NCBI RefSeq assembly: GCF_000368265.1
Contig: NZ_KB851219.1
Span: forward strand, 387,920 to 451,919
Origin: Acinetobacter brisouisimilis
GTDB taxonomy: Bacteria; Pseudomonadota; Gammaproteobacteria; Pseudomonadales; Moraxellaceae
Reading direction: 5' to 3'
DNA: 64,000 bases
The notes beneath the pieces were generated by a model. That model saw only the letters and a program-made list of their open reading frames with translations, did not search any database and had not been told where the DNA came from. This document shows, one piece after another, positions 1-10,268 of this stretch. The first letter of the stretch is position 1. Each line of letters begins with the position of its first letter. A program made the translations under genes and the position numbers.

Positions 1-40
1 GTTGGTTACCGTTTCTAAAATCTAATATGATTTAGACAAT

Positions 41-70
41 AAACCGAGAAGTTAACTTCTCGGTTTTTTA
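41..70 (+). terminator. Intrinsic terminator of an upstream gene
   Basis: A perfect stem (aaaccgagaag / cttctcggttt with a ttaa centre) runs straight into a T-run. No gene precedes it inside the window, so it probably ends a transcript entering from the left edge. Confidence 0.75.
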
Positions 71-139
71 TTGGAAGTTTGAACTTAAGAGATGTGAGCG
101 TTACACTAAACTCAAATTCGCTTGATATTTAGAGTTTAT

Positions 140-751
140 ATGCGTGGTTTATATCTCATTACTAATGATGACCCTTTAGAAATATTACTTGAAAAATTAG
201 ACGCTGCGCTGGCGACAGGACAGGTGGCAATTTTGCAATATCGCCGTAAAAAAGTTGCTAGAAGCGATCAGCCTGTTGAGGTTGAGCAGATCAAGCAGCT
301 TTGTGAAAAATACCAAACGCCTTTTGTGATCAATGATGATTTAAGCCTTGCTGCACAATTTGGCTTGGGTGTGCATCTGGGGCAAACAGACGGTGAAATT
401 ACCGATGCCAAAGCTCAACTCGCTGAAGGTGCAATTATTGGTCGGACTTGTGCCAATTCACTTGAACTGGCTGAACTCGCTATTGCCCAAGGCGCAACTT
501 ACGTGGCATTTGGTGCGATTTATGCCACATCGACCAAACCTGAAGCGGGCAATATCGGTCTGGAGACTTTAAAGCAAGCATCCTTGCAGTTTAAAAATGT
601 GCCGATCTGCGCGATTGGTGGTTTAAGCGTTGAAAATTCTCAGGTCGTGGTCGATTCTGGTGCAGACCTATGCGCGGTTATTAGTGATATATTAGCGCGA
701 CCAGTCGCTGAAATTCCTGCACGTGTGAATGCATGGGCGAATTTATTTTAA
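140..751 (+). CDS. thiE: Thiamine-phosphate synthase
   Basis: Couples HMP-pyrophosphate with thiazole phosphate to give thiamine monophosphate in the cytoplasm. The 203-residue protein has the ThiE TIM-barrel signatures: YRRKK at residues 34-38 (pyrophosphate binding), IND at 64-66, HLGQTDGE at 79-86 with Mg-binding acidic residues, and a late AIGGL phosphate-binding loop. I chose the ATG at 140. The TTG at 122 would add six residues that family members lack. hemL follows 36 nt downstream in the same direction, so the two are probably co-transcribed. A second, divergent ThiE-like domain is encoded near 28.5 kb. Confidence 0.9.
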   Translation: MRGLYLITNDDPLEILLEKLDAALATGQVAILQYRRKKVARSDQPVEVEQIKQLCEKYQTPFVINDDLSLAAQFGLGVHLGQTDGEITDAKAQLAEGAIIGRTCANSLELAELAIAQGATYVAFGAIYATSTKPEAGNIGLETLKQASLQFKNVPICAIGGLSVENSQVVVDSGADLCAVISDILARPVAEIPARVNAWANLF

Positions 752-787
752 TCATTCCTAAATCATTCAGTCTATTTGAGTAATGCT

Positions 788-2086
788 ATGAGCCTTTCTG
801 CAAAACAACAGCAACTTTTTAAGCAAGCCAGCAAACATATTCCAGGTGGTGTCAATTCACCAGTGCGTGCATTTAATGGTGTTGGTGGAACGCCTGTTTT
901 TATTGAAAAAGCGCAAGGCGCATATTTATGGGATGTCGATGGTAAACGCTATGTCGACTACATTGGTTCATGGGGGCCAATGATTTTAGGTCATTCACAT
1001 CCAAGTATTGTGAAGGCAGTTCAAGATGCAGCACAAGACGGTTTAAGCTTTGGTGCACCAACTGTACATGAAACCACGTTGGCAGATGTGATCTGCGAAA
1101 TCATGCCGTCGATTGAAATGGTGCGTATGACCAACTCGGGCACAGAAGCGACCATGTCAGCGATCCGTTTGGCACGTGGCTATACGGGGCGTGACAAAAT
1201 CGTGAAATTTGAAGGTTGCTATCATGGGCACTCAGATTCACTGTTGGTAAAAGCAGGTTCAGGCATGCTGACTTTGGGTGAGCCAACCTCTAAGGGCGTA
1301 CCTGCTGATTTTGCTAAACATACAATTACTTTGCCATACAATGACATTGAAGCAGTGAAAGCCTGTTTTGCGAAATTTGGCGGTGAAATTGCAGGGGTGA
1401 TTGTAGAACCTGTTGCAGGTAACATGAATTTGGTGAAACCAGTTGCAGGGTTCTTGGAAACCATTCGCGAAATGTGTGATGAGCACAAATCTGTCTTTAT
1501 CATTGATGAAGTGATGACAGGTTTCCGTGTAGCGCTAGGTGGAGCGCAATCGGTTTATAACGTTAAACCAGATTTAACTACGCTAGGGAAAATTATTGGT
1601 GCAGGTTTGCCTGTGGGTGCATTTGGCGGTAAGCGCGAAATTATGGAATGCATCGCACCACTTGGTGGCGTGTATCAGGCAGGGACATTGTCAGGTAATC
1701 CGCTCGCGATGCGTGCGGGTATTGAAATGTTCAAACATTTGCGTCAAGAAAATTTCTACACTGATTTATCTGCAAAACTGGCGAAATTATTGGCTGGTTT
1801 TCAGCAAGTGGCTGAAGAAACGGGTATTGCACTTAAAACTGAACAAATTGGCGGCATGTTTGGTTTGTACTTTACCGATCAAACTGAAATCACCAGCTTC
1901 GATGATATCTTGAAGTGTGATGTAAATGCCTTTAAACAGTTCTTCCACGGTATGTTGGATCGCGGGATTCATTTTGCACCGTCTGCATTTGAAGCTGGTT
2001 TTATCTCATCTGCACATAGTGATGAGGATATTGCTTATACCATCGCGGCAGCAAAAGAAGTGTTTACCGAGATGAAACAGGCATAA
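788..2086 (+). CDS. hemL: Glutamate-1-semialdehyde 2,1-aminomutase
   Basis: PLP enzyme that converts glutamate-1-semialdehyde to 5-aminolevulinate, the first committed tetrapyrrole precursor. The 432 residues match the family length. Visible are the N-terminal [11 protein letters not shown] motif, NSGTEA, CYHGHSD, the DEV(M)TGFR stretch that contacts PLP, and [11 protein letters not shown] with the Schiff-base lysine at residue 268. The ATG at 788, preceded by a GAG, is chosen over the TTG four codons upstream because orthologs begin MSLS. It lies directly after thiE and ends in a strong terminator. Confidence 0.95.
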   Translation: MSLSAKQQQLFKQASKHIPGGVNSPVRAFNGVGGTPVFIEKAQGAYLWDVDGKRYVDYIGSWGPMILGHSHPSIVKAVQDAAQDGLSFGAPTVHETTLADVICEIMPSIEMVRMTNSGTEATMSAIRLARGYTGRDKIVKFEGCYHGHSDSLLVKAGSGMLTLGEPTSKGVPADFAKHTITLPYNDIEAVKACFAKFGGEIAGVIVEPVAGNMNLVKPVAGFLETIREMCDEHKSVFIIDEVMTGFRVALGGAQSVYNVKPDLTTLGKIIGAGLPVGAFGGKREIMECIAPLGGVYQAGTLSGNPLAMRAGIEMFKHLRQENFYTDLSAKLAKLLAGFQQVAEETGIALKTEQIGGMFGLYFTDQTEITSFDDILKCDVNAFKQFFHGMLDRGIHFAPSAFEAGFISSAHSDEDIAYTIAAAKEVFTEMKQA

Positions 2087-2096
2087 ATCATTGCTC

Positions 2097-2129
2097 AAAA
2101 AACGGAATCACGAGATTCCGTTTTTTATT
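2097..2129 (+). terminator. Intrinsic terminator after hemL
   Basis: The stem aaaacggaatc / gattccgtttt with a short loop is followed by a T-rich tract ten bases after the hemL stop codon. Confidence 0.8.
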
Positions 2130-2162
2130 TGGTGATGCTTTCGGATGAAATAACAGGAATTT

Positions 2163-2255
2163 ATGCTTTTGTTGCAGATTGTCTCTTGTATTTCAGGCGT
2201 AAGCTTTTTATTATTGCCCGCTTGTTTTCGTGGTCAGCTTGGGATTAAATTTTGA
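2163..2255 (+). CDS. Possible 30-codon leader ORF before the RluA-type gene
   Basis: A short ATG frame predicts a hydrophobic 30-residue peptide that begins MLLLQIVSC. Its TGA overlaps the TTG start of the following pseudouridine synthase, a geometry compatible with translational coupling. There is no clear Shine-Dalgarno and no recognisable homology, so chance is the most likely explanation. Confidence 0.15.
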   Translation: MLLLQIVSCISGVSFLLLPACFRGQLGIKF

Positions 2256-2896
2256 GTAATTTTTTAACCGATCATCTGATTCATCGAGATGAAGATTTTA
2301 TGGTCATCCATAAACCCGCAGGTTTACTCAGTGTTCCAGGTAAAGGCGAAGCCTTACAAGATAGCGTGCTGACACGTTTACTTGCGATAGAACCGAAAAC
2401 TTTACTGATTCATCGTCTTGATCGTGACACCTCTGGCATTTTGGTCTTTGGTTTATCCCGCTTAGGGCAAAACCGAATTTCACGCCAGTTTCAGGAGCGC
2501 CACACCACTAAAACCTATCAGGCTTTGGTCGCAGGTTCGCTTTCAGGTGAAGGTACTATTGATATTCCTGTAGTGTATGATCCAGATCGACCACCACTTC
2601 ATATTGTTGATCCACAACATTCCAAGCCAGCACTGACGCATTGGCAGGCGTTAGAGCAGTTTGAACTGGCAGGTCAAGTGGTGACACGTGTCAAATTAAC
2701 CCCAATTACTGGGCGTTCACATCAACTTCGGGTACATATGCAATACTTGGGACATCCGATAGTCGGAGATACCCTGTATGCAACAGAGCAACAACAGCAA
2801 TTGACTGATCGCTTGTGTCTACACGCACAGCAGCTCAGTTTTCATCATCCCAAAACAGATGAATTGTTAAACTTTGAATGTGCCGTACCATTTTAA
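2252..2896 (+). CDS. RluA-family pseudouridine synthase
   Basis: Isomerises a uridine to pseudouridine in rRNA and/or tRNA. The 214-residue protein has the RluA signature HRLDRDTSG, with the catalytic Asp at about residue 57, and the later GRSHQLRVHM motif that shapes the active site. It lacks an N-terminal S4 domain, which puts it with RluA itself (dual 23S U746/tRNA U32 specificity in E. coli) rather than RluC/D; the exact target is inferred. It starts at a TTG that overlaps a short upstream frame. rapA follows about 100 nt later. Confidence 0.85.
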   Translation: MSNFLTDHLIHRDEDFMVIHKPAGLLSVPGKGEALQDSVLTRLLAIEPKTLLIHRLDRDTSGILVFGLSRLGQNRISRQFQERHTTKTYQALVAGSLSGEGTIDIPVVYDPDRPPLHIVDPQHSKPALTHWQALEQFELAGQVVTRVKLTPITGRSHQLRVHMQYLGHPIVGDTLYATEQQQQLTDRLCLHAQQLSFHHPKTDELLNFECAVPF

Positions 2897-2998
2897 AAAA
2901 TCATCAGCATAACCTGACGTTTTGTTATGCTTTGTGCGAAAATATTTAGATTGAAGCTAAAAGCCAGAGTGTGCTTTTAGTGCAAACTTGAAATAAAG

Positions 2999-5836
2999 GT
3001 GAAAAAATTGCAACAGTTTGCTATTGGTCAACGTTGGTTATCTGATACTGAAACGGAACTTGGTTTGGGCGTTGTCATAGATGTAGATGAGCGTTCCCTC
3101 AGCATTTTATTTCCAAAAAGTGACGAAACACGAGTATATGCACGTAGCAATGCACCTTTATCTCGAATTATTTTTAATATCAATGATGAGATCTACGATC
3201 AGGAAGGTAACCTGTGGTTGGTTGAATCATTTGAAGAACGCTTTGGCGTGATTCGCTATAACGCTATACGTACTTTAGACAATGGCGAACAAGAACGTAA
3301 AACCTTAAATGAAACGCGTATTGGCGCGCAGATTCAGTTGTCTAAACCCCTTGATCGCTTACTTGCCAGTCAAGTCGATATCAAGGCGTGGTATGACTTG
3401 CGTATTGAAGCTTTACAGTTACAAGCCAGTATGCAAACCAGCCGTTTACGCGGTTTACTCGGTGCGCGTGTAGGATTGATTCCGCATCAGCTTTATATTG
3501 CGCATGAAGTCGGGAAACGTTTTGCGCCGCGTGTTTTACTGGCCGATGAAGTTGGTCTAGGTAAGACCATTGAAGCGGGTTTAATCATTCATCAGCAGCT
3601 CAAAACAGGGCGTGCCGAACGTATTTTGATTTTAGTGCCTGATTCATTGCAGTATCAGTGGATGATTGAAATGCGTCGCCGTTTCAATCTGAATTTCTCA
3701 TTGTTTGATTTGACGCGTACAGCGTCGATTAAAGAGCATGACCCTGAACTCAATCCGTTCCTAACTGAGCAATGCATCATTGCCAGTGTCGATCTGATGA
3801 TTGACCACGATGATCTACGTGAACAGGCGGTTGAAGCAGGCTTTGACTTGCTTGTGGTCGATGAAGCACACCACTTGATGTGGAGTGAAGAAGAAGGCGG
3901 CAATGACCGTTATGATCTGGTTGAAGAACTTGCAGAGAACACCGCAGGCGTATTACTACTCACTGCAACGCCTGAACAGTTGGGTGTCGAAAGCCATTTT
4001 GCCCGTCTGCGTTTACTTGATCCGCAGCGTTTTAGCAGCCTAGATCGTTTCCTTGACGAAGAAGAGCAATATCAGCATACCGCCAAAATTGCCGAAGTGT
4101 TGATGTCGGATGAAGCTTTGACCGAGCAGCATTTAACTGCGCTTGAAGGCTTGCTTGGACATCGAATTGAAGATCAGCCTGAGCAACGCTATCAAGCCAT
4201 TCATGAACTGCTGGATCGTCATGGTACAGGACGTGTTTTGTTCCGTAATACCCGTGAAGCGATTCAAGGCTTCCCAGGACGTGACTGTCAGCCTGCGCCA
4301 TTAGTTGCACCTGCTGACTGGTCTGTCGATGGCAAACTACGTGAACAGATGTGGCCAGAGGAGAATCAGCTCGATGGTTCTTGGATGGAAACTGATCCGC
4401 GTGTAGCTTGGCTCATGGAAATCCTGCGTAAAGATTTGAAACACAAGAAAGTCTTATTGATCGCACGTAGTGGCCCAGTGGTTGAAGCATTAGAAAGTGC
4501 TTTACGTTTGCATGCAGGTGTACGTACAGCCATGTTCCATGAAGGTATGAGCCTGCTGGAGCGTGACCAAGCTGCTGCATATTTTGCTGAAGAAAGCTAT
4601 GGTGCTCAGATTCTACTATGTTCTGAAATTGGTTCAGAAGGGCGTAACTTCCAGTTTGCCAGTGACCTGATTTTATTTGACTTGCCTGCAAACCCAGATG
4701 TACTGGAGCAGCGTATTGGTCGTCTAGACCGTATTGGTCAGCAAAACCGCATTCAGATTCATGTGCCGTATTTGCAAGGGACAGCGCAGGAGCGCATGTT
4801 CCGCTGGTACAATGAAGCTTTAAATATCTTTAGCAACATTTCACCGACAGCGCAGACGCTACAAGAAAATTTCATTGTTGACCTAAAAGAATGTCTGCTG
4901 GCTGATCTTGGACAACGATTTGAAGACCTGCTTGAAGAGGTTAATGTACAACGCGAAGCGTTAGAAGCCGAGCTACAAGCTGGTCGTGACCGCTTGCTTG
5001 AGTACAATTCTTGCCGTCCAGTAATTGCACAGGAAATTGTGCAGGCACTTGAAGACTACGATGACAACACGACTTTGCCAATGTTTGTGAAGCGCTTCAT
5101 GTCGTCAACCAACATTGATTTTGATGAACAAAGTAATGGTACGGTCATCATTAAACCGACGGATCAAATGCAGGTTCAGGGTTTAACGCTTGATGAAGAA
5201 GGCATGACTGCGACATTCTACCGTGATCAGGCACAAATTCGTGAAGATGCACAGTATTTGACCCTTGAGCATCCATTCATTGAAAGTATGATGGAGATGA
5301 TCAACACGCAATCGTTTGGTAGCACCAATGTTGCGTTGTTGAAGTCAAATGCCTTGAAACAAGGTTCTGTCTTGCTTGAAGTCTGGTTTAAGGTCGATGT
5401 AATTGCGCCGAAGGCTCTTAACTTGCCTGCAAGTTTGCCACAGCAGCTCGTCCGCGTATTGCTCAGTGAAACTGGTCAGGATTTATCGGCTAAAATTGAT
5501 CCAATGATTCTAAAACCATATTTGCATCATCTCGATGGCAATAGTTGTCGCCAAGTGGTGAAAGCACGCCGTGACGTGATTGAAACGCGTTATCGTCAAG
5601 CACTTGATATTGCCAAAACGGTATTACCTGAGTTGCAGCAACAGGCGAAAAGCAACTACGGTCAGCAATGGCAGTACGAAATTGAGCGTTTAAGCTATTT
5701 GAAACAGTTCAATCCAAGTATTCGTCAAGATGAAATCGAACGTTTGCAAAAACTGCAACAGGAAGGTTTAAGCTTGCTCGATAGCTTGTCGATTAGCCCA
5801 GAAGCCATTCAGGTTCTAGTGGTTGTAAAACCATAA
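2999..5836 (+). CDS. rapA: RNA polymerase-associated helicase-like ATPase RapA
   Basis: Swi2/Snf2-type ATPase that binds RNA polymerase and helps it recycle after termination. The 945 residues match the family length. In order: N-terminal Tudor-like domains (about 1-110), Walker A with GLGKT ending at about residue 190, the DEAH box at 288-291, helicase motif III (LLTATP), the second RecA lobe ending in QRIGRLDRIGQ, and the long RapA C-terminal region. The GTG at 2999 is the only start that keeps the conserved N-terminus. Transcription is monocistronic and converges on lipA. Confidence 0.93.
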   Translation: MKKLQQFAIGQRWLSDTETELGLGVVIDVDERSLSILFPKSDETRVYARSNAPLSRIIFNINDEIYDQEGNLWLVESFEERFGVIRYNAIRTLDNGEQERKTLNETRIGAQIQLSKPLDRLLASQVDIKAWYDLRIEALQLQASMQTSRLRGLLGARVGLIPHQLYIAHEVGKRFAPRVLLADEVGLGKTIEAGLIIHQQLKTGRAERILILVPDSLQYQWMIEMRRRFNLNFSLFDLTRTASIKEHDPELNPFLTEQCIIASVDLMIDHDDLREQAVEAGFDLLVVDEAHHLMWSEEEGGNDRYDLVEELAENTAGVLLLTATPEQLGVESHFARLRLLDPQRFSSLDRFLDEEEQYQHTAKIAEVLMSDEALTEQHLTALEGLLGHRIEDQPEQRYQAIHELLDRHGTGRVLFRNTREAIQGFPGRDCQPAPLVAPADWSVDGKLREQMWPEENQLDGSWMETDPRVAWLMEILRKDLKHKKVLLIARSGPVVEALESALRLHAGVRTAMFHEGMSLLERDQAAAYFAEESYGAQILLCSEIGSEGRNFQFASDLILFDLPANPDVLEQRIGRLDRIGQQNRIQIHVPYLQGTAQERMFRWYNEALNIFSNISPTAQTLQENFIVDLKECLLADLGQRFEDLLEEVNVQREALEAELQAGRDRLLEYNSCRPVIAQEIVQALEDYDDNTTLPMFVKRFMSSTNIDFDEQSNGTVIIKPTDQMQVQGLTLDEEGMTATFYRDQAQIREDAQYLTLEHPFIESMMEMINTQSFGSTNVALLKSNALKQGSVLLEVWFKVDVIAPKALNLPASLPQQLVRVLLSETGQDLSAKIDPMILKPYLHHLDGNSCRQVVKARRDVIETRYRQALDIAKTVLPELQQQAKSNYGQQWQYEIERLSYLKQFNPSIRQDEIERLQKLQQEGLSLLDSLSISPEAIQVLVVVKP

Positions 5837-5919
5837 AATGAGTGTTGTAAATAAAAAGCCCTTTATTCGAGATTGCTCTTCAAAAATTGCATAGTCGGAT
5901 AAAGTGTTTTTTTTTAAAG

Positions 5920-5961
5920 AAAAAGCTGAGTTCTGTATTTTACAAAACTCAGCTTTTTTAT
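5920..5961. terminator. Bidirectional terminator between rapA and lipA
   Basis: The stem aaaaagctgagtt / aactcagcttttt around a 13-nt loop has A/T tracts on both sides and sits between the convergent 3' ends. A second, imperfect hairpin ending in nine T residues lies just before it (about 5861-5915) and may serve rapA alone. Confidence 0.75.
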
Positions 5962-5990
5962 TGCTGTACAGGGGTTAAAACCACCAAAGC

Positions 5991-7004
5991 TTAGGCTTCG
6001 ATAGTTTGTACTGTAATTTTTTTCGCAGGGTCAACTTTACGACGTACTTCTGGAACAGGTTCGCCATAGTATTGACGGTCAGCAAAGTAGCTTGAACGTA
6101 CCATTGGTGCAGACCAGATATTTCTAAAGCCAAGTTTACGACCATGCTCTGCATAGCGCTCAAACTCTTCTGGCGTTACAAAACGGTCAATTGGTGCATG
6201 TTCTTTAGAAGGCTGCAAGTATTGACCGATAGTGACATAGTCAACATCATGCGCGCGTAGATCATCAAGTAGTGAAATGACTTCTTCTTCAGTTTCACCA
6301 ATACCAACCATCAAACCACATTTGGTTGGTACATCTGGGCAGTATTCTTTAAACATTTTTAGTAAGTTTAAAGAGTGCTGATAATCTGAACCTGGACGCA
6401 TGGCTTTGTAAAGACGAGGCACAGTTTCAATATTATGGTTAAACACGTCTGGTGGGCATTCAGTCATAATGCGTAAAGCAATATCCATACGACCACGGAA
6501 GTCAGGCACCAAAATCTCTAATAAAGTTTTTGGGCTAAGCTCACGAGCTTCTTTAATACAGTCAACAAAATGCTGAGCGCCGCCATCGAGTAGATCATCA
6601 CGGTCAACAGAGGTAATCACCGCGTACTTTAAACCTAAGTTGGCGATGGTTTCTGCCATATGGCGTGGTTCATCAGGGTCAAGTGCATTCGGACGACCAT
6701 GAGCAACGTCACAGAACGGACAACGACGGGTACAAATATCACCCATAATCATAAAGGTTGCTGTACCACCACCAAAGCATTCAGGCAGGTTCGGGCAGGC
6801 TGCCTCTTCACATACGGTATGTAGTTTTTGTGCGCGTAATGTGGTTTTAATCCGTTGAACTTCATCTGGTGCTGTCATCTTGACACGAATCCAATCTGGT
6901 TTTCGTGGCACATCAACCGTAGGAATCACTTTTACAGGAATTCTAGCGACTTTCTCTGCGCCACGAAGTTTGACACCCTGTTCAGGTTTACGGCTACTGG
7001 TCAT
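5991..7004 (-). CDS. lipA: Lipoyl synthase
   Basis: Radical-SAM enzyme that inserts two sulfurs into octanoyl groups bound to 2-oxoacid dehydrogenases and GcvH. Both cluster motifs are present: the auxiliary-cluster cysteines 65, 70 and 76 ([12 protein letters not shown]) and the radical-[11 protein letters not shown] at 91-98. The C-terminal RSSY motif that ligates the auxiliary cluster is also visible. I start at the ATG at 7004. An in-frame GTG at 7019 would add five residues, and neither has a strong ribosome site. lipB is not adjacent. Confidence 0.94.
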   Translation of the reverse strand: MTSSRKPEQGVKLRGAEKVARIPVKVIPTVDVPRKPDWIRVKMTAPDEVQRIKTTLRAQKLHTVCEEAACPNLPECFGGGTATFMIMGDICTRRCPFCDVAHGRPNALDPDEPRHMAETIANLGLKYAVITSVDRDDLLDGGAQHFVDCIKEARELSPKTLLEILVPDFRGRMDIALRIMTECPPDVFNHNIETVPRLYKAMRPGSDYQHSLNLLKMFKEYCPDVPTKCGLMVGIGETEEEVISLLDDLRAHDVDYVTIGQYLQPSKEHAPIDRFVTPEEFERYAEHGRKLGFRNIWSAPMVRSSYFADRQYYGEPVPEVRRKVDPAKKITVQTIEA

Positions 7005-7200
7005 ATTCAACTTTTCCACTGTTTGACGATGAACTTTTTACTGCTTAAGCTCACAATTATAGCGGAAAGCAAAACTTTTAGGGTGAAAAAGATATTCATA
7101 AAATAAATGTTGACATTAAATATATATGTGGTCGAAATAAACTAAATCTTTAGGAATTCAGCTAAACTATGGTCTAAACATGAAAGTAAAGGAGCATTGA

Positions 7201-8616
7201 ATGTCACGTAAAAAAGAGGTCATGAGAGGGAGTTTTATCAAATACGATGCCGTCGTGCTTGGCTCAGGCCCTGCGGGTGAAGGCTCTGCAATGAAACTTG
7301 CCAAATCTGGCAAGCGCGTTGCGATTGTTGAAATGCGTGATCAGCTAGGTGGTAACTGTGCCCATGTTGGAACAATTCCAAGTAAAGCATTACGTCAGAC
7401 AGTATCGAGCATTATCCGTTATCAACGTGATCCGATGTTTCAAAAAGTAGGTGAATGGAAAAAATTTACCATGAAACAGGTGCTCAGTCATGCTCACCGT
7501 GTGATTCAGCAGCAGGTTGCAACCCACTCTCGTTTTTATGACCGCAATAACATCGACGTTTTTCATGGTCGCGCTTATGTTCAGGACAGAAACACCCTCT
7601 TGGTTTTCACTCCAGAAGGGATTAAAGAAACCATTGTTTTTAACGAATTGGTCATTGCAACAGGTAGCCGTCCATACCAGCCACAAGGTCTAGATTTTAA
7701 CCATCCTCGCGTTTTCGATTCAGACAAAATTCTTGATCTGGATTACACCATTAATAAAATCATTATTTATGGTGCAGGGGTGATTGGTTGTGAATATGCT
7801 TCTATTTTCATTGGTTTGAATCATAAAGTTGATCTGATCAATACCCAACCCAAATTACTCAGCTACTTAGATGCCGAAATTTCCGATGCCTTGTCTTATC
7901 ACTTGCGTGAACAAGGGGTTTTGATTCGCCATAACGAACAAATGGATCATTTGGAAACATTTGATGATCACATTGTATTGCATCTGAAAAGTGGTAAAAA
8001 AATCAAAGCTGATGCAATTTTGTGGTGTAACGGACGCTCAGGCAATACCGATGGCTTAGGTTTGGAAAATGTCGGCTTGACCCCAAATAGCCGTGGTCAG
8101 TTGACTGTCAACGAAAAATATCAGACTGAAGTTGAAAACATTTTTGCAGCAGGTGACGTGGTCGGTTGGCCATCGCTTGCTTCGGCAGCTTATGACCAAG
8201 GGCGCTGTGCTGGCGCGAACATGAGCGGCGAAGAAAATGTAAAACCTGTAACGGATATTCCAACAGGAATTTATACCATTCCAGAAATTTCTTGCTTTGG
8301 TAAAACTGAGCAGCAATTGACTGAGGAAAAAATTCCATATGAAGTAGGGCAGTCATCTTTCCGTCACTTGGCGCGTGCGCAAATTACAGGTGATACGGTT
8401 GGTGAGTTAAAAATTTTGTTCCATCGTGATACCTTGGAAATTTTAGGAATTCATTGCTTTGGGAACAATGCCTCTGAAATTATCCATATTGGACAGGCGA
8501 TCATGCAAAGCCCGAACAATACGTTGAAATATTTTATTGAAACGACATTTAACTATCCGACCATGGCAGAAGCCTATCGCGTTGCAGCATTGAACGGTTT
8601 AAACCGTCTATTCTAA
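7201..8616 (+). CDS. sthA: Soluble pyridine nucleotide transhydrogenase
   Basis: Flavoprotein that moves reducing equivalents between NADPH and NAD+. It belongs to the dihydrolipoamide-dehydrogenase fold: FAD motif GSGPAGEG at 21-28, NAD(P)-binding [11 protein letters not shown] mid-protein, and a C-terminal dimerisation domain. The redox-disulfide position reads [13 protein letters not shown], with Cys53 kept but the second cysteine replaced by Thr58. This separates SthA from true disulfide reductases. An AAAGGAG six bases before ATG 7201 supports the start. A TTGACA at 7110-7115 is a possible -35, but its -10 is poor. Confidence 0.9.
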   Translation: MSRKKEVMRGSFIKYDAVVLGSGPAGEGSAMKLAKSGKRVAIVEMRDQLGGNCAHVGTIPSKALRQTVSSIIRYQRDPMFQKVGEWKKFTMKQVLSHAHRVIQQQVATHSRFYDRNNIDVFHGRAYVQDRNTLLVFTPEGIKETIVFNELVIATGSRPYQPQGLDFNHPRVFDSDKILDLDYTINKIIIYGAGVIGCEYASIFIGLNHKVDLINTQPKLLSYLDAEISDALSYHLREQGVLIRHNEQMDHLETFDDHIVLHLKSGKKIKADAILWCNGRSGNTDGLGLENVGLTPNSRGQLTVNEKYQTEVENIFAAGDVVGWPSLASAAYDQGRCAGANMSGEENVKPVTDIPTGIYTIPEISCFGKTEQQLTEEKIPYEVGQSSFRHLARAQITGDTVGELKILFHRDTLEILGIHCFGNNASEIIHIGQAIMQSPNNTLKYFIETTFNYPTMAEAYRVAALNGLNRLF

Positions 8617-8625
8617 TCGTGTGCT

Positions 8626-9852
8626 TTAAGAAGCAGGGGAACAGGAGTTTCCCTGCTTATTTTCGATTGAACAACATGCGGCATTCGGACTTGGTGTTTT
8701 CATTTGCTGTTCAATATAATCTTGTGTTTCACAATAACAACGATACTGATTTTTTCCTTCATGCTTAGCAATATAAAGTGCCAGATCGGCTTGCACGATA
8801 AGATCATTAAGATTTTGGCTGGTCATGTGTGGGCATAAACTGGATACCCCAATACTGTAAGTAATGTTAATCGTAACATCATCATGGCAAATACGGGTTT
8901 TTGATGATTGCTGCATTAAGCCTTGTGCCAGTTGATGAATTTCTGTGCCTGAACGACAAACCTTAATAAAAACAAATTCTTCTCCGCCATAGCGGGCAAA
9001 AAAACCATTAACCTTTTGACTATAGCTGTCCAATGCATCTGCAACCAGCATAAGACAAATATCACCAAACGGGTGTCCATAGGTGTCGTTGATATTTTTA
9101 AAGTTATCAATATCAATCATCATCCATGCAATACATTGCTGCTGAGCTTTGGCTTGATCCCATAATATGCTGAGCTGTTTGTCTGCATGTAATCGATTGG
9201 GCTTTTGAGTTAGAAAATCGGTAAAAGCCATATTTTCCAAAGTGATAGACTTTTGCTTAAAATAGGAAAAAGTAATGAGTGCTTGCCAGTAATCCCGATA
9301 CTTAAGCTGAGATGAGCGAATAATATACAAAATATTGAGGCTGGCTAAAGGTAAGAAAATCAGATTTTCTGAAGAATTCTCCACCAATACAGCAGTTAAT
9401 GCAGGTAAAATCATGGCAAGTGGCACCATGATTTTATATATAGGATCAATAGTTAAAAGTAATGAGGTTGCTGTGCATAACACCGCAGTAATAATAATAA
9501 AGGGAACAGTAATGGTGTAAATAATATGAAGATAAATACACCATGAACAAATTGAGCCAAGCATTAAGCAGGGAATAATAATTAATATAGCAAGAAATAA
9601 ACGTGCGCGATGAAAATTATGTTCTAAAAGCTGACTAAAACGATAGTGTAAAATGATGTGAAAGATAAGTATTGTGAGAAAGAAAAATGAAATACTATAA
9701 AATGTTTCCTGAATAAAAACATCATCTTGATTGTTTAAGGCAATAATTAGCCAGCAAGGCAAATAAATGAACGCACTGATAAAAGCACGGCGCTCTAATT
9801 CTTGCATTGCATTAATGATGATTTCATTGTTACATTCAGGGAGATTGAACAT
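8626..9852 (-). CDS. Membrane-bound GGDEF diguanylate cyclase
   Basis: Predicted to make cyclic di-GMP from two GTP at the inner membrane. The N-terminal half (about residues 20-200) holds several hydrophobic segments in a compact membrane sensor with no recognised name. The C-terminal half is a GGDEF domain: DFLTQKPNR at its start, MMIDIDNFKNINDTYGH for metal and GTP binding, and active-site GGEEF at 289-293. The RxxD inhibitory site expected five residues before GGEEF reads KVNG, so allosteric product inhibition is probably lost. It converges on sthA. Confidence 0.88.
   Translation of the reverse strand: MFNLPECNNEIIINAMQELERRAFISAFIYLPCWLIIALNNQDDVFIQETFYSISFFFLTILIFHIILHYRFSQLLEHNFHRARLFLAILIIIPCLMLGSICSWCIYLHIIYTITVPFIIITAVLCTATSLLLTIDPIYKIMVPLAMILPALTAVLVENSSENLIFLPLASLNILYIIRSSQLKYRDYWQALITFSYFKQKSITLENMAFTDFLTQKPNRLHADKQLSILWDQAKAQQQCIAWMMIDIDNFKNINDTYGHPFGDICLMLVADALDSYSQKVNGFFARYGGEEFVFIKVCRSGTEIHQLAQGLMQQSSKTRICHDDVTINITYSIGVSSLCPHMTSQNLNDLIVQADLALYIAKHEGKNQYRCYCETQDYIEQQMKTPSPNAACCSIENKQGNSCSPAS
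8630..8659. terminator. Hairpin overlapping the 3' end of the GGDEF gene
   Basis: An imperfect inverted repeat, gaagcaggg / ccctgctta, straddles the end of the diguanylate cyclase gene just past the sthA stop. T-runs on either side are weak, so terminator function is uncertain. Confidence 0.35.
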
Positions 9853-10212
9853 AGATACTATTTCTATAGCTTAAACCACTACAATTGCTATTGTACAAAA
9901 AATAATGTCATAAAAGAGAGTTTTTTTAATCGCAGATAAATTATTTTTTATTTAAAATCTGATGAGTATCAATAATAAAATCCTGTCATCATTTAAATTT
10001 TAAATCATCTATTATGTGATGTTTAAAATAATTTATTTATTTTAATTTATTAATTGATTAAAACTATTTACCATTTGGTTGAATATCATGATTTTAATTG
10101 GTGTCTTGCATCATTGTTTATATTCTCTCTGTTTTTCTTGCTGAGCAAAACTGTAGGGTATTTTAATGAAACGCAAGAAAAATAAAAATGAGTTTATAAA
10201 CAACGTCTAATG
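9853..10212. other. AT-rich intergenic region between the GGDEF gene and ureD
   Basis: This very AT-rich spacer holds no convincing gene. One 14-codon ATG frame at 10166-10210 (MKRKKNKNEF...) has no good ribosome site. The segment presumably carries the divergent control regions for the diguanylate cyclase and the urease operon. No clear operator was identified by eye. Confidence 0.4.
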
Positions 10213-10242
10213 TTGAAGTTGGCGTAGTTTTAGCACTATAAA
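10213..10242 (+). promoter_or_regulatory. Candidate sigma-70 promoter of the urease operon
   Basis: TTGAAG (10213-10218), an 18-nt spacer and TATAAA (10237-10242) lie 26 nt before the ureD ATG. Spacing and -10 are good, and no competing element is closer to the gene. Confidence 0.45.
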
Positions 10243-10268
10243 ATATAAGATGAAATGAAGTTAAATAT

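Noticed and set aside
7110..7139. TTGACA as sthA promoter
   Set aside because: The best -10 at correct spacing (GAAATA) is poor, so it is mentioned only in the sthA entry.
10166..10210. 14-codon ATG frame (MKRKKNKNEF...) upstream of ureD
   Set aside because: No ribosome site, very AT-rich setting and no relation to urea or nickel; likely chance.
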